Of a stretch of 64,000 nt of DNA, positions 9,635-21,787 are shown one piece after another. The notes under the pieces were generated by a model that was not told where the DNA came from, did no database searches, and saw only the letters and a program-made list of their open reading frames with translations. Source of the DNA: Bradysia coprophila. Taxonomy: Eukaryota > Arthropoda > Insecta > Diptera > Sciaridae. Position 1 is the first letter of the stretch. Each line of letters begins with the position of its first letter. The stretch spans positions 3,728,588 through 3,792,587 of the forward strand of contig NC_050738.1 in assembly GCF_014529535.1 (NCBI RefSeq). Direction: 5' to 3'. Both the position numbers and the translations under genes were made by a program.

Positions 9635-12600
9635 ATGAAAAACTTTATCTTATTTTGCTGCATTGTTGCTACGGCTGTAGCGTTTCCTGCTCCGCAAGGT
9701 CTTCCAACACCGGTCCTACAATCTAACGTGGTAAGTAGCAAGGAAAACAATAATAGTATATTACATCCCTTCGGGTCGGGCCATAACGTTCCCACTCGTC
9801 AAAATAAAAATTTGTAGCCTCGTACGTGTAGTTTCTTGATCACACCAACCGGAAGTTCCCGATCATTTGTCTCGCTGTTGTCGAAAAATAGATAATTATC
9901 CGTTCTTAAAGGCTCGAGTTGTGAGCTAATCGCCTGAGTTGAAAAACCGAGGATAATGAATTCGTTAAAATAAGAGATTTCATCAATTCCATTTTTCTAA
10001 GAAAAAGTTTTCTAGATTTTTCGCAAAATGTACAAATAAACAAAGCCAGGTCAGATCAGCACTTGAAATGACAATGTCGTTTGTAATTTTAATCTAATTT
10101 TTATTCGATTTAAGAAATTATCTTGTTTGATTTACCTGGGAAGCAAGTCATATGTTCGCATTGTTAAGTGTTTCCAAAAAGCTAATCTCTTTAAAGAAAT
10201 TGATTTATGTGGAAAAGCTTTAGCAAAAAAAATTTATTGCATTCGTACTACGTACATCATTATACGGTAAAAACTCTACATCAAATAAGAAATTAGGCTG
10301 CCATGGTTTAAAATAGTGAAAGTATAGTTCCATTGGTTTGAAAATGCTTGCTATATTAGCAATTTAGAAGGTTTCTAGCTCGATTTAAGGGAGATTTTAG
10401 GAGTATTTCGATCAGCTTAAAATAGTTCCGAAACATCACTCTCAACTTTGTCTGCGTTAACACTAAGTAAACAATACATTTGACGAAATTTGCAAGAATT
10501 TTAAGACAAAATCTGTAATGGAACTACAAAAGATCTGGGATGAATTTTATGAGATGTTGCAATTATTGTCAAGGTTTTTAATAAAGTTTTAACTAATTGA
10601 AGTGTCTCGAATTCTGTGCTGTTTGCTACAATTTTCATTTGGTCAGTTCCTCTACGGTTATGACGATTTTTACTTCGTTAGTTTTACCATAATTTTTTCT
10701 ATTACCATGACCACATCCGGAGTATACCAACATCTGGAGTTCGTCGGATAGTGTCATCGTTGTTGTTGTCCATTTTTTCTCTGTGTTTGACCTTTGATTT
10801 TTTTAATTGGGATTTTGTGACATAATATCGAATCAAAGACTAAGGCTTCTCGAACTCACTAACTTTCCAAATGAATGCCACACCGACTCTGAATATCACG
10901 ACAGAGTAAAGTTAACCAGGCTGATTTGACTAAGGACCTGAATAATCTAGTAGCCCTATATTTATTGCGAATAAAATTTTTCAATTTATGTCAGTGTTTA
11001 TTTGAGCTCATTTTCATACCTTGTAGTAGGTCCCTTATTTGACGTTTCGAAAATGAGCCGCTCCTGCCTGGTTTATTTTACTCTGCCGTGTGAATATACA
11101 AATTCAACTTTTAAATTTCATCTCCCTAATTTCAATAAAACCATCTCAATTTGAAAAGCGTCATTGATGTGTCTGTCTTCTATCTCCAATTTTCATTTGA
11201 ATTGCAGAGAAACGTCATTGATGTACCTATCGTGTGTCCACCGAATCAAAAACCAGATCATAATGGACGTTGTAGAGAAGTGTGGCGAATTGCTAGACTG
11301 ACTGTAAGATCACCCTATAGGTCTCAATCAACAAAATTAAATATTTAGAAAAAAAAAAAAATTTATAGAAATACATTGTTTGCCCGAATGGACAGATCCC
11401 CAATCTGCGTGGATTGCGTTGTGACCCTATCGACACTGATGCGAACGATGTGAGTAGCAAACTTTATGGGATGCAAAATCTTGATATCGAGATTTGGTGT
11501 TTTGATATATTTTGTCTTTTTATTGTGTGTTAGTCCAAACGCTAAATGACTACGGGACTCTTTCTTTCGAGCTTTCCATTTAAATTCAGAATTTTTCACC
11601 ACGAATTTATGATTTTCGCTTTATATTTCCGCACGAATTACATCCTTAATCCTCTCGTACGTAGAAACAAGACTTTCGTTTATACAAAATCGAATAAGAT
11701 GCCCGCACAGTCTTTACCTTGTAAACGTTTTTATTTTGAATTGCAGAAAAACGTCATAGATGTACCTGTTGTTTGTCCCGTCGGTCAAAAGCCTGATCAA
11801 AACGGTAAATGCAGAGAAGTATGGACTTTGAGTGACGTGGACGATGTAAGTTTGGGACGAGTGTGATATATTTCATCATTTTCACTCCATTTATGTTCAC
11901 GAAAAATTGAACTTAGTCACAATCTTTAAGACTAACGTCTCTATCGGATGTATTTTGCATTTATTTTTACATTTAAATTTGCAGAGAAATGTTATTGATG
12001 TGCCTGTGGTTTGCCCGGTCGGTCAAAAGCCTGATCAAAATGGAAAATGCAGAGATGTATACACCGCACGTTCTGGGGTGGATACAGTAAGTTTTCTTCT
12101 ATTTATTTTTTAATCCTTTTTTTAGTAACAGTTAAGTTCTGGTTTCTTTATTGGTTAGTCAAAACGACTGTACAACACATATGAGTTCAGGTTCGTGTTT
12201 TGTTGTGATAGAAAGACTTCACCTGTTAAAAATATTTATATTTGACGATTAGTTTGGTGATACGCTTACCGTCTGTTAAAGATTACCCACATAAACACAA
12301 TGAGAGTAGAGATAGGTTTGTTGTTATTATCCACCTCCACATAGATTCAGACACGTAATATTGATGTTCTTCAATCGGTAGCATTTCAACTGATAAATTA
12401 AAATTGGTTGATAGAGTGATTATAGGCGGGTAATACCCGCCCAGTTACTCTATAGACCTTTGTTCGAAAAATCTTGTAAATCGTTTTTTTTTTAAATTAA
12501 GCGGAAGAATTTATCAATATGCATTTTTCCTCTTACTACGGAACAGAGCCTATTTTTGGCATTTTTTTAAATTAACGAAACTTAAAAAAAGAAGTACACA

Positions 12601-13109
12601 GGGGATGGAGTATCTTGTGCTAAGCCATCGTTTTATACGAGGACAGGACACATTAAACGACCTTCTGATGAGACTTTTTATATAAGTTGAACCGAATCAG
12701 ATCTTTTACTAAATTGAGTTTAAGAAAATGAATAATCAAACTTTACAACCCAATGACGTCTTATACATCAAATAGGGACATCTAAAGCAAATTAAGTGAA
12801 AGATTTCGTTTTGCTGTTTTTTTTTATTGAAGTAATAGATTCGACAACTTTTATCGTTGATACACTTGCAGCGTCTGTGAAAGAATGATCGTTTGTAAAA
12901 TCTATTTAGAACTAAATAATTTTCCTATAATTTGCAGAGTCAAACTAAATCTGATTTGAAACTAAAATAAATAATTTTCTTTCCAGCAAAATGTGATTGA
13001 CGTACCCGTCGTCTGTCCACCAAATCAAAAACCCGATCAAAACGGAAAATGCAGAGAACAATGGAATATTTTTGGAATTGAAGTAGTACCGGGATTAGAA
13101 ATTGATTAA
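9635..13109 (+). CDS. secreted protein made of five duplicated two-cysteine exons
   Basis: Six exons, all phase 0: 9635-9730, 11208-11303, 11369-11449, 11747-11845, 11985-12086, 12987-13109 (TAA), giving 198 residues. Exon 1 codes a signal peptide (MKNFILFCCIVATAVAFPAP). Each later exon codes a module of about 27-40 residues of the form (R/K/Q)NVIDVPVVCPxxQKPDxN followed by GxCRExW, with two cysteines 12-13 residues apart. The second module (11369-11449) has diverged to KYIVCPNGQIPNLRGLRCDP. Because every exon begins and ends in phase 0, modules can be duplicated or skipped without loss of frame. The product is extracellular; each module may form one disulphide. Similar C-P-x-G-x-x-x-D-x-x-G-x-C-R motifs occur in small secreted insect proteins. 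Molecular function is not known to me. Confidence 0.85.
10895..11092. mobile_element. MITE, family B, copy 2 (in intron 1 of the secreted-protein gene)
   Basis: Left end CACGACAGAGTAAAGTTAACC and right end GCCTGGTTTATTTTACTCTG are inverted. The interior shares CAATTTATGTCAG, TTGAGCTCATTTTCATAC and GGTCCCTTATTTGACG with the copy at 48083-48225. It lies just upstream of the first module exon. Confidence 0.65.
12411..12453. repeat. GC-rich palindrome
   Basis: ATAGAGTGA-TATAGGCGGG at left is followed directly by TACCCGCCCAG-TTACTCTAT, with a perfect GGCGGGTAATACCCGCC core. It is a compact hairpin inside the last long intron of the secreted-protein gene, and stands out in GC content from the AT-rich surroundings. 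Confidence 0.6.
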
Positions 13110-14035
13110 ATCATAGGGAAAAAATGTCTTGCCGAATGATTGTTGTTGCTTTGTAATTATTCTTTACTTTTAAGTACTTTAAGTACTTTTTAAGTAAAAA
13201 AAATTGGTAAACCGGTCACCTTAACGCAAATATATCAACATCAAACGAATGAATAGAAAATGTTTATTTAAATCACTTTTTCCCCGAATCCTTCTATCTT
13301 CTCACGCTTCTCACGGTTCAGACAAGTTGACACCAAAAATAAACAGTCGTTCTGTTTTGCATATTGTTCCGATAGCACATGAACCGAAAGACACGAGAAA
13401 ACTAAATGACGATGTCTAATTACTTCGATCACAAATAGATAATACAATTGTAACACATCCATCGCACGCGAAATATATTAATGTTATATCAAACACATGC
13501 AAACTTGTGCGTACCATACCTAACTAAACTAACCTCCGTACTCAGTACTCCACATGGAAGAGAGAAAAAGAATGTTATTTCAAATGACGTTGACCTGTTC
13601 CGAGATAAATTTTTTTCTTCTCGTCTGATGGATGTGAAAAGTGTGTTCTTTGGTCTGGTTTAGTTGTGAACGAATTTTCACAAAGAAAGATTTTCGGTAA
13701 TAGATGGAAAATTTCGTATTTGGCAACATACCATTTTGGCAACTGGCCAGTCTAAATCACATGTTGGCAACCGATCAATAATAAGGAAAGCGCGAATCCG
13801 TGGAACATAGGGTGATCAATGATCACTCATCACAATATATGGAAGAGAGTTGACTCTTTCTCGATTTAAAGGGTAATTAACGAAATCGTATGGCTGTGAT
13901 GAGTATGTTATCGACAGTATTGATTAGCAGACACCCGAATTTGCTGTGATATGATTTTTTGTTGAGCTCCTTTTTGTTTAGTTAGTTCTTGATTTTGTTA
14001 ATAATAGAGATAAATCGACCATTTACTCGGTACAA
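13110..14035. other. intergenic, no feature seen
   Basis: AT-rich DNA without supported genes. Short frames near 13268-13663 on either strand show no domain, start context or splice signals of note. Confidence 0.4.
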
Positions 14036-14222
14036 TCAAATGTTTAACTTGGTGAGAAATGGTACAGTTAGAGACAGTGAAATTTCAGCATGATATTGCT
14101 TCAGCTGTTTCAGCCGATCCACACACAACCAATCAAAACTGTTTACGCGTCTTTTTACCGTTTTACTACTGCGCGCGTTCGGAAATTTCACTTCTGTACC
14201 ATTTCTTACCAAGTTAAACATT
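14036..14222. mobile_element. MITE, family A, copy 1
   Basis: About 187 bp with 29-bp, nearly perfect inverted ends (TGTTTAACTTGGTGAGAAAT at left, mirrored at right). Inside it carries the family signature GACAGTGAAATTTCAGCATG followed by TTGCTTCAGCTG, which recurs at 21448 and 22741. Confidence 0.65.
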
Positions 14223-14370
14223 AGATTGGACTGAGCTACATATGCCGTTTTTACAAGGATTTAACTTTTAACATACAATGTCACCAGTGAGCAATTTTTT
14301 TGAAAGTGGACCAGGCTCCGTCGGAGCTTTTTTTCGCTGCATTTTCTTTGTATATCCAGATATTCCTTAG

Positions 14371-14666
14371 CGCACACACCCCCCACTGAACAAAAATAAA
14401 GTTTTACCGAAAATGCACCCAAAAATTGATTGCTGTTCTAAATAGAGGGACCCTAGGGGAGTTCAAAACGATGGTCCGTTAAGCTGGACCAGATGCTTCC
14501 CCACACCCATGCAACTAAGGAAAAAATTGTATGGGCTGGGGAAGCATCTGGTCCAGCTTAACGGACCATCGTTTTGAACTCCCCTAGGGTCCCTCTATTC
14601 AGATCAGCGATCAATTTTTGGGTGCATTTTCGGTAAAACTTTATTTTTGTTCAGGGCGGGTGTGCG
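14371..14666. mobile_element. near-perfect foldback, about 135-bp arms
   Basis: The left arm starts CGCACACACCCC and runs to about 14510; the right arm mirrors it from about 14531 to 14666. Matched blocks include GAACAAAAATAAAGTTTTAC, AATGCACCCAAAAATTGAT, GAGGGACCCTAGGGGAGTTC and GGTCCGTTAAGCTGGACCAG. The loop is about 20 bp. Mismatches are few and small (a short indel near the ends), so the element is young or kept as a hairpin. No coding capacity. Confidence 0.85.
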
Positions 14667-14870
14667 CAGCACTGCTTCTAGCATGAATATCGAAAATATT
14701 CGGAGGTTGATGTACGTATAGAAGACTTATTTTCGTTGTATGAGTTAAGCATACAATCAACGCAATTCAAGCAAAAGTGCTTTTAATGGCAGCAGCGGTA
14801 GCTCTTATCACTAAAGCCTCCAAATTCGACACTTGTCAGTTCAGTGTTCATGCTAGGAGCAGTGCTGTGC
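14664..14870. repeat. second inverted repeat sharing an end with the 14371-14666 foldback
   Basis: GCGCAGCACTGCTTCTAGCAT at 14664 (first 20 bases diagnostic) is mirrored by ATGCTAGGAGCAGTGCTGTGC ending at 14870. The interval between is single-copy in appearance. It may be a second, older element into which the larger foldback inserted. Confidence 0.5.
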
Positions 14871-17800
14871 TCTCGGCCCCAAAAGTCTAAAACTGTAGTC
14901 GTTTAACTTTATTATACTTTCATTTTCGTTCAAAAGTCGGAAAAGGGTATCCTTATCCGTGATTTACGGCCGCTAAAGACTGTGTGTTTAGACAGGTACT
15001 GTCCAGGAGATACTAGGCTAGACAGATATCTTACACGTCCTTAATTCTGATGAGCTTCGAAAGGTGTATTTTCATCGCCAGCTGGTAAGTCCTCATTCAA
15101 TCGAAGGGAAAGAACTTCAAGAACTCAAACAAGAACCCGTGTATGTTTTGAACTCATAAAAAAGAAAGTTTTCCTTCAATTTTCGATCAATAAACACATG
15201 TGGTTTGTATAAATATAAATTTGGCCAACATCGAATATACACATCAGACTCTCCGCTCTACAAACGAAGAAAGAGTCAACGATAATATAAATCAACTTTT
15301 GTTTATGTTTTTTTTTTGCATCTTAAATGTGATGTTATTAACCGCTTTTTATCTGAATATATATGGCATAGACAGAGAATCATATGGTGTAAAGGAAAAA
15401 AGAGATGAAAATTCACTGAAAACTTGTGTGTTATATCTTTCGCCCAATACTAAAGTAGCGAAGCACTCAATTGGTATAAAGGAAAACGCGTAGTTTTTGA
15501 AATTGTTTTTTCCACGAGACGTTCAATGTACATCTATATCTCAATATTTATATGAAAAGCGTTTGTTATTGCAGCATTGAGTGAGTGAGACGATAGAATA
15601 AATTCGCAGCCAGAACTTCGCAATAAAATTATCCATATTTCAAAATGAGTTTGAGGTTTTTATTGTCCAACGAGTCGTAGCTTGATCATTGCAAAAGAAG
15701 GAAGCAAAACATATTTTCAAAATACAAAAGACGATCGATGTGTACAAGAACGGATCATTCATTATTGGAATATTGAATCGATAAGACATAGTCGAATAGA
15801 CAAACAAAGATTTTTTTTGTGAAAGCTTAAACTGTTTGAGGATTTTTTTAAAATAAATTTTTAAAAGTTGGAAAAACATTGAAGTGTGAAAAAAAGACGA
15901 AAGACTTTAAAGGAAAAAGTGTTTTTAAGAGAGACATTTAGTGAAATTAAATATAAATTGAACTTGAAGTGCCACATCAAATAATATCAAGAAGGAAGTG
16001 CTACAGGTGAGACTTATTGTAATTTAAATTTTGTATAACGGACTTATTGTAATACGAACTTATGAGTGATGTTAATGAGCCAAAAACCGATGCCAATTTT
16101 TTTTTTTTTGGATTTTGTAATGGATCGATATAGATACTGACGACAACTTTTTCTTGGAAATTTCTTTTTGTCACACGAGCAGTCATATTCGTATTTACGG
16201 AACTAACGAAACAATCGTGCATTTGTTCATTGATTTTTTTCGAAAATTAGCCAAGGAAATTTGTTCGTTTTATTTCTTTGCGTGGAAGCTTTAAAGTAGA
16301 GTAAAACTTTGATTATCCGACAAAGGCATTCTTCTGTTCTCCATAGTCGGTTAATCGAGGTTCTGCTGTACACCCAATATGCCCTCTCTCTTAATTTGGG
16401 TTTAACGTAGACTACAAGTAAACCATGAGTTATTGAATCTGCTACCTCTCTTGGTCTAATTCCTCTAGGTAGTCCACCTCTATGGTTTGGACATTTAGTC
16501 ATTTTCGTATTTATGAGACCGTTTACACAGATATCATCGTTTGGAATTTGTAGTCATAGTCGATATGAGATAGTATTACTCAAGATTATGTATGAGGAGG
16601 TTGCCCCGATAGCTGGGGTTGTTATCGCAAGAATCCACTGAACTTTGCTGCAATTGTAGCGCAATTTCATTCAGTTGAAACAAAAGTTTGCGATACGGCC
16701 CAGTGAAGTAATGGCAATCGATGAAACCTCATCATATACAACCACCTTGGCTTTATTTCTTCTTAGGTGTGTATTTTCTAATCTTCAATAAATTGATTCT
16801 TATTCGAACATATCACATTTTGTGTGACTACATTCAAAAAGGACCTGCACTGTTTAGGGTGTACGGTAGGTCGTAGCAAAGCCTGACACTCCACATTAAA
16901 AAAAAGGGGAAAATGTGTCTTCAATTAGGCTAACGGTTTTCAATAAAAAATAATTAGTTCAATGACGCTAAATAACAATAAATTTCACTCTTTTCCTCTA
17001 GATAATTATAATCGCAATTGCACATATATTAATAGTAATAGCTGTAAACAAAATACGCACAATATAAACACCACACCCCACACTTTAATGCTGCGTGTGT
17101 CGCAGTCAATAACACTTTTTTATGACAAAAACAAACGTTTTTTCTTTCAATTGAACTTTAGCCGGCAAAACAATGGAAAAACGAATTTTCTATTTTTAGC
17201 CGAATTTTATTTTAAAACCCATTTTCCGATGCAATCATTTATTTTCGGTTGGTTTTAATTAAATCCAGTCCTATAAATCAAAGACCCCGATTTAAACATT
17301 GCGTTTCTCGCAAAAGATGTTACAGTGAGAAGCTGTCGGAATATAAATATTTTGAATGAAAAAGAAACGAAAAACATGTTTTCCCATTTTGCGTTGTTTT
17401 GCTTTTCGGCGCACTTTTCTTGTGTACTGTACGCTTTTCGGCATGATTTTAATTTCGACGAAGAAGATATTAAAACGATAAATAAAAACACAAAATTTGA
17501 TGCGCACAATTAAAACGGAGTCACTTTGCATATCGTTCGCATTTACGGAACAGCGACGCAAGTCGATTTTGTTATGATCGCTGCCACGTGTGTCCGTTTT
17601 AAATTGATTGTTGAGGAAATCTTTACAATCAACACGGTGTAGGTGGGTGAGTTCACCTCACATGATTGTGATCATAGGCGTAGTGATGGCAAAAGTGTAT
17701 GTATGTACCGTGCACTCGATTATAATTTCAAATGTTTCGTTCATAGACTTGACTTAAGTGGTAGAATGAACTGCGATCTATTGAATATTGCTGGACACAT

Positions 17801-18536
17801 CCTTTCTCTGTCTATCTATCCCAGCCTTTCTTTCTTTCTTTGACACAACATTGATTTACCTGATGAAAGACATTAGGTTAGCTTCTGAAGACTAAATAGC
17901 GATCATTCACCTTCCATACTAAATCGTTGACATAGAACATTGAACAACCAAATGTAAGAGACTGTTATTAGAGTGGGCGGTCAGTGTCTGGACATGTACC
18001 ATAGTCGGATAACTATTGTTATTTGTCACAATAGGTGTCTGACTACTGTTACATGTTCGGAGACTGATGCGCCCTAAGCACCTTTTTAATGAAAAATCGA
18101 GGAAAGAGTTAGATGATCTGACCATAAGAGTGAAATATGACTTTCAGTCTACGTTTATATACCAACTAGCTATTGGCACTCGCGTGCCATTAGCACCGTT
18201 TCTAGGAATTGTGTATTATACTGAAATCTAAAAAGTTAAAAATAGCAAAACAACTCTCGCTCTCCGTACACACTGTCGTGCGTTTTCCTATGTGTATTCC
18301 ACATTTCGCACTTGATCATTTTGGCAAAAAAAGAATTTAGTTTTTTGTAGTTCCTTTGATGCTCGTACTGAATATTCTACCAGTTCTTGTCAATTACGAT
18401 AGTTGTAGGATAAGTTCATTTACATTTTGAAGACGTTGGTCGGGATCGAAGTCTCTTGTGATTATTAGCGCGGAAATATACGTTCTTCGGGTCGTTGAGT
18501 TTTAGGGAAAACAAAATTTAATTAGAAACGAACAAA
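14871..18536. other. intergenic, about 3.7 kb, no supported gene
   Basis: No frame here has a domain or coherent splice structure. A purine-rich stretch at about 15880-16005 ends GAAGTGCTACAG just before GTGAGA and could be an untranslated 5' exon of the ankyrin gene at 18537, but nothing confirms that. An imperfect stem lies at about 17990-18060 (ACATGTACCATAGTCGG against CTGACTACTGTTACATGT). The stretch 16588-16745 has weakly inverted ends only. Confidence 0.35.
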
Positions 18537-20710
18537 ATGGATCGAGGTTAGTGATGTTTGATTTGTAAATAAAACAAATTAAAGTTCAAAATATTGCATC
18601 AATGAAGACTGTATGACTTAAGTGACGAGACCATCTGTTCCTTTAATTCTTTTCTTGAACATAACAAGTTTTACGCAATCCTATTTGAAGTGAAATTGGC
18701 AATTGTCCACAATATGTTACCTTTGTTAGTAATTTGTGTTTATAACGATCTAGTATATGTATCCCGCCTAACGAGTTACATGTGATCATCATTTATTCGA
18801 TACGAACGTAATGTACGTACGTCTCAATTCGTGAGAATGTTTTAATTGGCTTCTCGTCTTATGTTCAATAAAATTTTTCATTAACGGGAAGGATGCAACG
18901 ATCATAAATCTGTTGACTATTTCGATCACAGCTCGTCCAATTAAATAAATCGTTCGGTCATTTAAAATCTCGATTCGTCTCAATTTCAGTTCGTTTTCTA
19001 AGCATGCCTACCGAATGCGAGGAGGCCAATCCTTTGCAGCGAGATTTGGCCGATTCCATTATACTGATGGTGCCGCTGGACGATATTCGCATTCTGCTGG
19101 CTTGTGGAGCAAAGGTCAACGAACCGGTGACCCAAGGTCTTCGGGCTCTGCACTACGCAGTCTGGCAAAAACACACCGAAGCTGTACGATTGTTGCTCGT
19201 CCGTGGTGCTGATATCAATGCAACCGATGACTGTGGGTACAGTGCCTTACATTTGGCCGCCGAACATGGTTATCTGGAACTGACCCAATTGTTATTGGAT
19301 GCGGGCGCGAAAGTGGATTATCGGCAACCAACCGATGAACTGTATCCACGCACTACATTGTGCGATGAACCACTGCGTTTAGCGTTGAAGAACAGACATT
19401 ATGTATGAAAGCTGACTCTTCTGAGGAACGAAATCTAGTTTTACAATTGAAATCTAATTTTTGCAGGAAGTTGCGAAACTATTACTGGAATACGGTGCTG
19501 ATCCGAACAAGCGATATTTCTTGGGCGCTGAAATTAATTTGGCTAATGATTCAGAAACTCTGGACCTATTATTGACATACGGCGCTCATACGGAAACTCG
19601 AGACAGAGGTGAGATCATTTATCAAGTGCGTGGCATGGAACCATTTTATTGATCCATAAAACCATTTTCTTGCAGCCGGCTTGACACCTCTAATGAAAGC
19701 TGCCAGACATAGCCAAGGAATGGAACAGGTTCTACTACTGATGAGCTATGGTGCCGATGTAAATGCAATGACTGATGCTAGGAACGATTATCGTACCGTT
19801 TTACACTACGCCGTTTTGTCTGGAAACATCATCCTAGTCAATTTGTTGTTGAAACAAGGCGCTAAAGTTGATAAGATCGCTCCATTCCCTGAACCCGACA
19901 GACCGAGTCCACTAGATTTAGCTATTCTCCGAGGTGATCCCGCTTTGGTCAGAATACTTCTAGAAGCTGGTAAGTCATAAAAATCGAAAATTTGTGCCGC
20001 AAAACTGGTTAAATGAAACGTTTCCACAGGGGCAAATGTAACTCGTTGCAGTCCGATCATTGGTTCCCCATTACACGTTGCCTGCGCGGACAATATACCA
20101 CATAGAGTCGAAATTATGAAGGTAAAATATAAATTGAGCGTTGTCGACGAACAATTTCCCTGATATTGTGTGTGACTGTTACAGATGTTACTCTCCTATG
20201 GATCCGATCCAAATCAACGCGTACAGGACGAAACCACAAACGCAATTTTACGCCCCCCGCTAGCCGAATTATTGGCCAGCAACGAAAACACAAACTTCGA
20301 GGAATTAAGACTTTTGCTGCGATATGGAGCACGTGTGGTTATGAAGACACAATTCCGAGATCCGGATGGTTTGTTGAACTACTTGGGAAATGTTTCGGAG
20401 GCAATGTTCCGTGCATTGATCGACACGGCTGAAGAATTTGATCCGTGCATGATTCGTCGAAATATTCACTTGACGGCCGAACAGAAACGCTTACTGCTGG
20501 AGAAGGCAGCAAGGTAAGAATTTCATTGAATTTTCGTTTTCCATTTTCTTGAACAAAAATTTTTTTGTGCTTAAACTTAGTCCTTTGTCGCTGAAAGCAC
20601 AAAGTCGAACTGTGTTCCGCAAGATGTTTGGCCGAAATCTTCCATCGTCCGTACCCGACCTATTTATCCCCGAAATGCTGCGACGATATTTGCTGTTTGA
20701 ACATAGTTAA
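18537..20710 (+). CDS. ankyrin-repeat and SOCS-box (ASB-like) protein
   Basis: Exons 18537-18546 (MDR plus one base, weaker GTTAGT donor), 18990-19402, 19467-19608, 19676-19969, 20030-20121, 20185-20513, 20581-20710 (TAA) are all phase-consistent and give 469 residues. An alternative start is ATG 19004. The body holds many ankyrin repeats, seen as units such as GLRALHYAVWQKHTEAVRLL, GYSALHLAAEHGYLELTQLL and RTVLHYAVLSGNIILVNLLL. The last 43 residues (SPLSLKAQSRTVFRKMFG through LPSSVPDLFIPEMLRRYLLF) match a SOCS box. In this family the box recruits Elongin B/C and Cullin-5, and the ankyrin stack picks the substrate for ubiquitination. The substrate is unknown. An AATAAA signal lies at 21010-21015. 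Confidence 0.9.
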
Positions 20711-21180
20711 GGCCTTTCCCGATGCGATAAAAATGAACATGTTCCAGAAAGAAAAAGCCACTGCCCACAAGTGTGGTAGCGAACATTTTTGTGATAATTT
20801 AACGTAACTCTAGATATTTAGACAACTCAAACTGATAAAAATGTCAACTAACCCACATTACGATACATTTAAGACGAATTTTTTTGTATTTTTTATATTG
20901 ATGGAAACGAGATTGATAAATTAGGCAGTGAAATTTATAGATAGTGAGGGGAAGAGAACCAAGATGCGCAACAAATTGTATAATTCGACTGAACGAAAAT
21001 TATTTCGAGAATAAAGTTTTACTGAAATTGAACCGGCTTTTACGTTGGATGCCATTAAAAATAGCGAAACATTTCACCAATTTTAGTGAAACTTTAGTAA
21101 AATTTGGTGAAAATTTTCTCTAATATTTGGCTCTGTTGAGTACTATCTCTCACAAGAAGATTTAGGATTTGCAAATATTT
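20711..21180. other. 3' region of the ankyrin/SOCS gene
   Basis: Untranslated tail with GAATAAAG poly(A) signal at 21009-21015, then AT-rich DNA. The run 21060-21120 reiterates a GTGAAA/TTTAGTGAAA motif. Confidence 0.45.
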
Positions 21181-21361
21181 TAAATTAATTTAAATAAATA
21201 GAGCTGCTTTACCAGATGGTCCAATCATGCAAACATCGTATTTATTCGTGGTAATACGGTCCTCTGCAACCATACGCGAGAGTGCGACTATAACACTCAT
21301 GCGTGTATGAGTGGACCAGATCAGATGGTAAAACAGCAGAACTAAATTTATATTTAAATTC
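21181..21361. mobile_element. MITE with GAGCTGCTTTACCAGATGG ends
   Basis: Left end GAGCTGCTTTACCAGATGGT is mirrored at right by AGATGGTAAAACAGCAGAAC, with flanking AATTTAAATA-rich extensions also inverted. About 180 bp, no coding capacity. Confidence 0.6.
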
Positions 21362-21447
21362 AATTGACTTTGACTGTACGCTTATGAATTTCCACTTAAA
21401 ATATTCACACCGAGCCGTAGGTGCGCTTCAGAATTTTAATTTTGGGT

Positions 21448-21675
21448 ACAGTCAGAGGCAGTGAAATTTCAGCATGAATTTGCTTCTGCTGTTTTTCAGC
21501 TGATCCACCCATGCAATCAAAAACTGTTAATACTTGTTTATAAAGCTGCCATGCTACACGCACGGCGTGGAAGTGGTAAAACCAGATAAAGACGTAATAG
21601 TTTTGATTGTTAGTGTGCATTAGCTGTGAAAAACAGCTGAAGCAAATTCATCCTGAGATTTTACTGCCTCTGTCT
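21448..21675. mobile_element. MITE, family A, copy 2 (complete)
   Basis: 228 bp. The left end ACAGTCAGAGGCAGTGAAAT continues into CAGCATGAATTTGCTTCTGC; the right end is its inverted complement, ending ACTGCCTCTGTCTG. The element has two intact ends and is the best reference copy of family A in the window. Confidence 0.75.
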
Positions 21676-21787
21676 GCAAATCAAATGATGAGAGAATTAA
21701 TTGCAAAATAAATCTCTGATATGAGAATATAGTGAATAACACATACACGACGCTGCGTTTGCTTGGGTTTGACACTTTTAATTTTAT

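Noticed and set aside
15200..15493. 97-codon frame with a hydrophobic stretch
   Set aside because: No ATG at its opening, no splice context, no recognisable domain, in AT-rich DNA.
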